From: Elephas maximus indicus
Taxonomy: Eukaryota > Chordata > Mammalia > Proboscidea > Elephantidae
Reading direction: 5' to 3'
Length of the DNA stretch: 64,000 nt
NCBI RefSeq assembly: GCF_024166365.1
Contig: NC_064839.1
Location: forward strand, 39,196,378 to 39,260,377
Shown here: in pieces, positions 56,475 to 64,000 of the stretch
Numbering within the stretch: position 1 is the stretch's first letter
Layout of the letters: each line of letters begins with the position of its first letter
Notes under the pieces: generated by a model
What the model saw: only the letters and a program-made list of their open reading frames with translations
Told to the model about the DNA's origin: nothing
The model's database searches: none
Position numbers and translations under genes: made by a program

Positions 56475-57050
56475 TTTAAATTACCTTTTAATTGAACGGT
56501 ATACAAACCACAGGTGTACAGCTCAGTAAATTTTCGCAGGGAATATACCTATGTAATCACCAGCCAGATCAAGAAGCAGAATATTACTAGCATTCCAAAA
56601 GCCCTTCATGTCTCCTCTTGGTCACTCCCAAAAGGTGACTACTCATCCTGACTTCGAACACCATAGATTGGTTGGTTTACATGTTTTGAACTTTTTATGA
56701 ATAGAATCATACAATATGTACTCTTTAAACCGTCATCATATTTGTGAGATTCATCTATGTTGTTTCATGTATAGTATCCCATTGTATAATTGTATAAATA
56801 TATCATTCATTATTCATTCCGCTGTCAACTGACATTTAGAATATTTCCACTTTGGGGCTATTACAAACAGTGCTGCTATGAATATTTTACATACCACTTG
56901 TTGCACATATGAATGCATTTCCATTGGATATATAGGAGTAGAATTGCTAGGTCATGGAGTTGCTTTAGTAGATACTGCAACATTTTCCAAAGTCGTTGTA
57001 TTAACCTATACTCCCAATAGCTGTGTGAGTTCCAACAGGGAACAGTAGTT
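56475..57050 (-). repeat. Old L1 3' region, minus
   Basis: 'caggtgtacagctcagtaaa', 'agtatcccattgtataattg', 'attacaaacagtgctgctat' and 'gtagaattgctaggtcatgg' are standard reversed L1M 3' phrases. Confidence 0.75.
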
Positions 57051-57175
57051 TTTTTTTTTTTTAATATTAGCTATTTATTGAGTAGTAATAAAGTTTCACA
57101 CCCTGGGCTAAACATTTTGTATGTATACTCCTTGGGTATTAGAAGATATTGAATTATTGTTATCTGTTAGGTGTT

Positions 57176-57356
57176 AGGGACACTGTGGTGGTGTAGTGGT
57201 TAAGTGCTAAGGCTGCTAACCAAGAGGTCGGCAGTTCGAATCCACCAGGCACCAGGTGCTCCTTGGAAACTCTATCGGGCAGTTCTACTCTGTTCTATAG
57301 GGTTGCTATGAGTTGGAATTGAGTCCACGGCAATGGGTTTTGTTGTTGTTGTTGTT
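57176..57356 (+). repeat. AfroSINE, plus, well preserved
   Basis: 'ggtggtgtagtggttaagtg', 'gaggtcggcagttcgaatcc', 'ttgctatgagttggaattga', tail of GTT repeats. Perfect duplication GTTAGGTGTT at 57166-57175 and 57357-57366. Confidence 0.96.
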
Positions 57357-57429
57357 GTTAGGTGTTGCAGTGGTACTATAGTTATGTTTTTTAAAAGTGT
57401 ATTTGTTAGAGATATATTCTAATGTATTT

Positions 57430-57640
57430 GGAGGTGAAATGGTAGGATGGCACGGATTTATTTAAAAATACCCCTCCCGCCAAAAAAAAGTGGAAGAAGA
57501 GGGAGGGGTGATAGATAAAAAATGAGAAAATGTTGATAATTACAGAAGCTAGGTGATGGGTACTTGGGAGTTCATTATTTTATTATCTCATCTTTTTTGT
57601 ATGCCTGACAATTTCCATAACAAAAATTTTTATAATGAGA
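57430..57640 (+). repeat. Probable L1M 3' terminus, plus
   Basis: 'ggtgatgggtacttgggagt', 'tcattattttattatctcat' and 'caatttccataacaaaaatt' resemble a common LINE 3' end in plus orientation. The family is tentative. Confidence 0.45.
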
Positions 57641-57984
57641 GGCAAGGGTATGATCAGGAAGCTAATTCTTTTAAAAATAAATTAACTTTCCTGAAGCTGA
57701 AACTGGTAAAGGTGACTTTTTCTTGTAGCAGGTCAGAGGCCAGGCAGCCACGTGATAGGTACAGGGGAAAAAAAAAAAAAAGAAGGTGAAATGCCATTTT
57801 CTCCATGCAGTTTAGTCCTGTAGACCCACACTGAACCACCAGGTGGGAATGAACTTTGTATCAATCCTATTAAACTGGACTCAGCTTATTGTCTATTTTT
57901 TGCAAACTTACCTTGGAAGGGAGACATTCTGCTTTTCTCTCCTTTTATCAAGTTTCTCACTTGTCTCTTTATTCTCCCTGTTCA
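57641..57984. other. Unclassified intergenic DNA
   Basis: An A-run at 57766-57781; otherwise nothing recognised. Confidence 0.4.
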
Positions 57985-58150
57985 TAATGTGGAGAGGCAA
58001 ATGCCTTGGAAAGGGTAGTAACAAGGCTATAAACTCCACAGGGACAAGGACTGTTCACTGTTTTGAGCAGTGAATGATAAGCCTAGTACGGTTGCTGGCC
58101 CACTAAAGGCATTGCATAAATATTTATGATAAAATGAATGAATAAATTCA
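57985..58150 (+). repeat. L2 LINE 3' end, plus
   Basis: 'ataaactccacagggacaag', 'gactgttcactgttttgagc' and 'gcattgcataaatatttatg' then 'aatgaatgaataaa' match the L2 terminus. Confidence 0.72.
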
Positions 58151-58998
58151 CATTTGCTGCCTGCCACTTAGAAGGAACTTAATAAATATTGCTTTGTTGA
58201 ATTGAATTGTGAGTGACAGAGTTGAAAAGAGAGTTTTAGAGTTTTTGTCCATTTTGTGTTGAACCTCTTTGAAGTCTTTGAAAGATTCCAAATGAATAAG
58301 AATCAGCCAATGTGAACAGGCAAGGGAAGCCAAAATGAAGTGCAGACTTGTTTAAAACTAATAGAACAGGGTATAGTTATATATATACTATCTTTCTTTC
58401 AAATATATCCATAGAAATGATTAGGAGGGCACAGTGATTCTCACCTCCCCTCTAAAAGTCCTCATACTACAGTTTTGCAAAGAAATCAGGAGACTGTAAC
58501 ACCCTATGCACAAAAAGTTGGAATGACAACCACTCTTAAGTAAGCAAGAATAACTAATCATGGTGCTACTTGTTTTGATGAGCACGCAGGAGTGACAAGT
58601 TAATAATAAATCTCCAGCTCATATAGGAAAGGTGGCTAAGGAGGTACTGTGGTTTAATTTACATCTTTGGAAGACACAAAAGATTTAATAATCTCCCTGC
58701 CTCATACATCAGATTAATGCCCCTGAGGCAGAAAAGCAAAACATTTTTAACTGTTAATCTGAGAAGCAATAAAATCCTGTCTCAGGTCATGAATAAATTG
58801 AGTTTTGGTGATCCCAGTGGAGCCCTAGCACAGGTGATTTATTCAGATTCCAAAGCCATTCAGGACCACTGGGAGCCTTGGTTGCAAAACTGGGCAAGCT
58901 GGGAAGGCCAAGGAAATTGCTAATCCAATCACAAGGTCTAGATGGAGGGCAATGACTGATCTTAGCTTAAATCTACCCAATAATTTATTTAACCTTCT
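58151..58998. other. Unclassified intergenic DNA
   Basis: No exon or named repeat, except perhaps 'aacttaataaatattgcttt' near 58176 as another L2 scrap. Confidence 0.4.
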
Positions 58999-59085
58999 AG
59001 CTATGAGTCGGAATCAACTCAACGGCACTGGGTTGTTTTTTCTGGGTAAAAAAAAAAACCCAGTGCCATCGAGTTGGTTTTTCTG
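58999..59085. repeat. AfroSINE 3' ends in tail-to-tail palindrome
   Basis: A plus 3' end ('gctatgagtcggaatcaact', 'caacggcactgggtt') is followed within about 25 bases by its own reverse complement ('acccagtgccatcgagttgg'). TTTTTCTGGGTA occurs on both sides of the second arm. Confidence 0.85.
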
Positions 59086-59956
59086 GGTAGATAGACTAAA
59101 ATAGATTATGGAATACAAACAGATATGAATTTGAGATTAACTCCTAAATCGTTGGTTGTAATTGGGGTTGTAGCCATCTTTCTGCTAATGTAGTACTTGT
59201 TAAAAGACCAGAAGCTGTTTTTGAAGTTTTCACTTTTTTTTTTAAGTATAGGATTTTAACCTGGATAGAGAAACTGGGATGCAGAAAGGAGAAATTACCC
59301 TTCATCTGTGGAACCTAAACAGTTTTCAGATTTACAGTTTTTCATTTCATAAGTGGCTAATCTGTGGGGTATATTGACTTCATTACTTTGCAAAACCTTC
59401 CTCATTTTGAAGCTCTGGTTTTATCTTACCAGCATCAAAAACCTCACCCTCCTTGTTTAAAAAGAGGAAAGTAGAGTTATATGCATTTACAGTATGCATA
59501 TATATTCATTGCTCCAATTTGTCATGAAATAATTTTATAAAGAAATTAGATTATAAAATATGATCTCTGCTTATCTTTTCACTAATGCTGCTTGTAATTT
59601 CAACTGAGTCATTTGTGATGTTCAATGCACTGTTGTAGGGAAAGAAAAAGAGCCTAAGTTGGTGACATAAAAATAGCCAATTCCCCTCCTCCCCCTACCT
59701 CTCTCTGGCCCCCGTGGCTCTAAATCACAGCTGTGAATTAGGGTTGTATGTTGCTGTGTCTGCCAAGAGGCACACTGACTGACAGAGAATAAACTTCTGA
59801 CTATAACTAGCTTCTCCATCCACTAATAATAAGGAAAACATATCCCCTCAGATATGCTGGGTTGCTCCTGCCTGCATCTTAGGTAGGCTAGATTCTCCTG
59901 GCCACGAGTTCAGGTTGGGCCAGGTGGGAGATGCCTTAGAGGAAATTCTCTTCCTC
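59086..59956. other. Unclassified intergenic DNA
   Basis: No gene or nameable repeat. Confidence 0.4.
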
Positions 59957-60060
59957 CCCCAGTAATTCATTTAGCAAACATCCATTGAGTGCTACTGTGT
60001 GTCAGGCACTGCCTTAGGTCTTGGGGATGTAAAAGCCATATAAGAATAGAGGCAAAGAGC
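59957..60060 (-). repeat. L2 LINE 3' end, minus
   Basis: 'ttagcaaacatccattgagt', 'gtgtgtcaggcactgcctta' and 'ggtcttggggatgtaaaagc' match reversed L2. Confidence 0.7.
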
Positions 60061-60062
60061 AC

Positions 60063-60552
60063 TGTATTAGTTTTCTTTTGCTGCTGTAACAAATTACCAC
60101 AAATTTAATGACTTAAAATAACATAATTTTTTCATCTTAATAGCTCTGGAGGTCAGAAGTCTAAAACCCAGGTGTTGGCAGGGCTGCATTTCTTTCCAGA
60201 GGCCTTAGGGAAGAATCCATTTCCTTGCCTTTTCCTCCTGTAGACGCCACCTCCATTCCTTAGCTTCTGGCCCCTTTCCTCCGTTTTCAAAGCCAGCGAA
60301 GTTGCATCTCTTTGACTCTTCTTTCATCATCCCTTTCTCTCTCTGACCACAGCCAGAAAAGGTTCTCTGCTTTTAACAACTCGTGTGATTAGATTGGACC
60401 CATCCAGATAATCCATGATAATCTCCCATTTCAAGGTCTATATCTTTATTCACATCTGCAAAGTCCCTTTTGCCGTGGAAGATAATATATTCACAGATTC
60501 TGGGGATTAGGGAGTGGACTTTTTTTGGGACCCCATTATTCTGCCTATCACA
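60063..60552 (-). mobile_element. MaLR-type LTR, minus
   Basis: 'tgtattagttttcttttgct', 'gctgtaacaaattaccacaa', 'gtgattagattggacccatc', 'gataatctcccatttcaagg' and the end 'ttattctgcctatcaca' fit a near full-length ancient MaLR LTR in reverse. Confidence 0.82.
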
Positions 60553-60559
60553 ATACTCC

Positions 60560-61610
60560 AAATATGTCTCCAGCCTAGACCATTCTCCTGAACGCCAGAA
60601 CTGTATATTCAGCCACTTACTTACATCTCCATTTGGATATTTAATAGACATCTCAAACCTAATTTGTCCAAAACTGAGCGCCTAAACTCCTTCCCCAAAA
60701 CCCACTTCTCTCACAGTCTTCATCATCTCAGGCGATGGAACCTCCACACTTTAAATTGCTGAGGCCAAACCCCTAATAATGATTATCCTTGACGCCTCTG
60801 TTTTGTTTGCACCTATATCTGCTTCTTCGGCAAATCTTGTTAGATCTACTTTTAAAAGATATCCATAATGTGACCACTTTTCACCTCCTTCACTGCTGTC
60901 ACTTTTGTTTTAGCCATCTCCAATTTAATTACTACAATAGCTTCCTAACTGGTCTCTCTGTGCCTGTGCTTGCTCCCCTTCAGTCTGTATTCAACACAGC
61001 AGCCAGTGCGATTCCATTAAAATGTAAACTGAATCATATTATTCCACTGCCCAAAGCTCTCCAGTGATTTCCCATGTCATTCACTGTAAAAGCCAAAGTC
61101 CTTAAAATGGCCCTCAGGGCTCTGCGTGCTCATTTTCCCCACCCTCACATTGCTTCTTCTACCTCTCCTACTCTCTTCACCTTGTTCATTCCACTCCAGT
61201 CACAGTAGTCTCACTTTTTCATGAATATTCCAAACACATTTGTACCTCTGGACATTCCTACGGCTGTTTCTTCTGCCTTGTAATCTATCCCCCAGAAAAC
61301 CACATGGATTGCCGTCTCAGCTTCTTCAAGTGTTTGCTCAAATGTGACCTTTTCACTGGGGTCCACCCTGAAACTCTTGATTTGAAATTCTATCTCCCTC
61401 CGCATTGCCCTTTCCTACTTTTCTTTTTCTTGTACTTTATGGTTTACTTATTTTCTTGTTATCATCTATCTCCTGTTACTAGAAAGTAAACTCCACGAGA
61501 CCCAGAGCTTATTCCTATTGTGTTCATTGTTGTATCATCAGTACCAAGAACAGCGTTTGGTCCATAGTGGGTTCTCAACTAAATTTGTTGAACGAACTCA
61601 TGAATTCTCC
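60560..61610 (+). repeat. L2 LINE, plus, long 3' portion
   Basis: About 1 kb of L2: 'aatagacatctcaaacctaa', 'tgtccaaaactgagcgccta', 'caacacagcagccagtgcga', 'aaagccaaagtccttaaaat', 'tgctcaaatgtgaccttttc' and the terminus 'cagtaccaagaacagcgttt'. The relics of ORF2 are broken by stops. Confidence 0.9.
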
Positions 61611-61908
61611 CTAGTATTGCGAGTGATTTTTTGATTAGCCTTCCTTATGTCTGAGGAATTAAGATCAGACTTGAATGTTGGGAGGCTGGAATAGACAGTA
61701 CACCATTGAATAGCTTTAGCTGACAGACTTCTAAAAACTGACTGGCTTACTACTTGTAAATGTTTCTGTTAGAGAAATAAAATAAACAAGTAATCTCACA
61801 GGTCTGTCTCTCAATATTTGGAATGAAAAATGAAAAAATGTAATAAGATATAGTCATTGCCCATTATTTCAGATTGAAAGGAGTTAATAGAAGAATTAGA
61901 ATACCCCC

Positions 61909-63046
61909 TGTCATGGATTGAATTGTGTCTCCCCAAAATTTGTGTCAACTCGGCTAGGCCATGATTCTTAGTATTGTGAAGTCATCCTCCATTTTGTGAT
62001 CTGATATAATTATGTGTTGTAAATCCTAACCTCTATGCCTGTGGCTATGGTCCCATTTGGGAGTGAGTTGTCTGTTATGTTAATGAGGCATGATTAGGTT
62101 ATGCTAATGAGGGCCAGGGAGGAATACACCACCCTTACTTAAGTCACCACCCTTACTCAGGTCACATACCTGACACGATGTTAGGGGAGTTTCCCCGGGG
62201 GTGTGGCCTGCATCATCTTTTATCTTACAAGAGATAAAAGGAGAGAGAAGCCAGCAGAGAGAGAGGGACCTCCTACCACCAAGAAAGAAGAGCTGAGATC
62301 GGAGACTGTCGTTTGGACCCAGAGTCCCTGTGCTGAGAACCTCCCAGACCTGGGGGAAGATTGATAAAAGACACATGGAGATTTCCAAGGAAAGCTGGGA
62401 TCACAGATGTTGAAAGGAGGCAAGGATCTTCCCCCAGAGCCAAAAGAGACAGAAAGCCTTCCGCTGGAGCTGGTGACCTGAATTTGGACGTCTAGCCTCC
62501 TAAACCATAAGATCCCAGCTGTGATATTTTCAGTGGCCTCATATGTATGCAAAAGCTGGGCTATGAATAAGAAAGATTGAAGAATTGTTGATGCATTTGA
62601 ATTATGGTGTTGGCAAAGAATATTGAATGTGCCATCGACTGCCAAAAGAACGAACAAGTCGGTCTTGGAAGAGGTATAGCCAGAGTGCTCTCTGGAAGTG
62701 AGGATGGCAAGAATTGTCTCACATACTTTGGACATGTTATCAGGAGGGACAAGTCCCTGGAGAAAGGACATCATGCTTGGTAAGGTAGAGGGTCAGTGAA
62801 AAAGAGGAAGACCCTCCATGAGATTGATTGACATAGTGGCTGCAACAAAGGGCTCAAACATAGCAACAAGTATGAGGATGATGCAGGACCAGGTAGTGTT
62901 TTATTCTATTGCACAGGGAGTCACTAAAGTTGGAACTGACTCGATGCACCTAACAACAACAACAAACTGTGAGAAAATAAATTTCTGTTTGTTAAAGCCA
63001 TCCACTTGTGGCATTTCTGTTATAGCAGCACTAGATAACTAACACA
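61909..63046 (+). mobile_element. Solo ERVL-class LTR, plus, with RTE insertion
   Basis: 'tgtcatggattgaattgtgt' to 'actagataactaacaca', flanked by CCCCC at 61904-61908 and 63047-63051. An RTE 3' end occupies about 62521-62970. The remaining ~690 bases are longer than relatives because of extra sequence near 62040-62230. Confidence 0.9.
62521..62970 (+). mobile_element. 5'-truncated RTE LINE, plus, in an LTR
   Basis: 'attttcagtggcctcatatg', 'ccatcgactgccaaaagaac', 'gacatcatgcttggtaaggt', 'gttggaactgactcgatgca' and an ACA-repeat tail. It covers the C-terminal end of the RTE frame only. LTR sequence resumes at 'aaactgtgagaaaataaatt'. Confidence 0.93.
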
Positions 63047-63051
63047 CCCCC

Positions 63052-64000
63052 CAACAACCCTCTCCCCTTGCACATTCTATGTAATGCCTGCAGAGCTCGA
63101 CTTTCGGTATCCATGTTTTTGTATGTCATTCCTTTCAGAAGAACTCTAAAGTTAATGAGGCATTTGGGGGTGGGGAGGGAAGAAACTTCAACAGTGAATT
63201 GAGAAAAAAGGTGCTCTTAAATCTTTTTTTTTTTTTTTCTCTATTTTTAAGAAAGAATTAACTGAACTTGGAAGGGAAGGACTTATCTGAGTTCTTCAAG
63301 GTCCAAAAATGAACTGATTCCAGGTTTGGGGCAGGAAATATAAAAGATGAACATGGAATATCTTATGTACAGATGAAAGGAAACTCTTGACTCCAGAGTT
63401 GTGGGAAAAGGACACAGGGACAATTTAAGCATAAAAAGAATAATCACTGCAGTTGATTGAAGCACATCAAATATAACAATCCCTGAGTTCATAATAATAC
63501 TTTAAAAATTTGTCACCATTGGAAATTGCTATGGCACCAACTGATTACTCTCAAAATTAATAAAGGGACAGAATATGTGTATGTATTTAGTATAATTTGA
63601 GATTAAACCTGAGCTTGGTATATAAATATCTGGAATCTCAGGACTTTACGTTCAATGTCTATAGTTCATTTTATCTAAAAACTCTGTTAAAGTAAACTTT
63701 TATCACAGTATCCATTTTATAAGTCCCAGAAAGGTTTTGACCATGTTGGGAGGAGACTTGTCTCTTGACTTTTATCCCAAAGATAGAACTGATAATTTGT
63801 GATGTTGTAATATATTCTTGCCTTTGGTCCAGTTTTTGTGACACTAAAAGGTTATTTAGAACCAAATGCAAAACCTATCGTTTGTAGTCTTGTCTGTGAA
63901 CTGTTGCTGGTATGACTGGAGAAGTCGATTTAGACATAAGAACTTCTGTCCCTCATTGGATGGGGACCTGGCCTCTATTCTCCAAGGGTGTTTCCTGCTG
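63052..64000. other. Unclassified right edge
   Basis: No exon or nameable repeat. A T-run lies at 63221-63238. Confidence 0.45.

Overview
This window is nuclear DNA from a placental mammal of the superorder Afrotheria, most likely an elephant or close relative. The clade call rests on about 20 copies or fragments of the tRNA-derived AfroSINE (phrases such as CCCTGGTGGCGCAGTGGTTA, GGTTCGAATCC and TCGGAATCGACTC) and on RTE-type LINEs that share the AfroSINE 3' end. The species is inferred, not read directly. No bacterial, plasmid or CRISPR-type system is present.

Only one intact protein gene is visible: CMTR2, the cap-2 mRNA ribose 2'-O-methyltransferase, on the + strand. A CpG-island promoter lies at about 24.1-24.7 kb. 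A candidate 5' UTR exon ends at a GTGAGT donor near 24,655. An intron of about 3.7 kb ends at 28,329, and the whole 775-codon reading frame sits in one exon (28,349-30,676). A 3' UTR of about 1.2 kb follows, with tandem AATAAA signals near 31.9 kb. The only other gene-like sequence is a dead processed copy of RPL23A (312-850, minus strand).

The rest is intergenic or intronic and made mostly of transposon fossils of several ages. The oldest layer is L2, MIR, hAT elements and old L1. A middle layer is MaLR/ERVL-class LTRs. The youngest layer is lineage-specific L1 3' ends, RTE and AfroSINE. The 36-46 kb block is a stack: an L1 is split by a full-length RTE (11-bp target duplication), which is split by an L1 3' end, which is split by an ERVL-class solo LTR (5-bp duplication). 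The 49.7-55.7 kb block is a complete ERV-L provirus with two LTRs, a leucine-tRNA-type primer site, protease, RNase H, integrase and dUTPase remnants and a perfect AATGT duplication. It has lost the reverse-transcriptase core and is coding-dead.

Repeat family names come from recognised sequence phrases, not from a database search. Boundaries are exact only where a target-site duplication is stated; otherwise treat them as good to roughly 10-50 bases.
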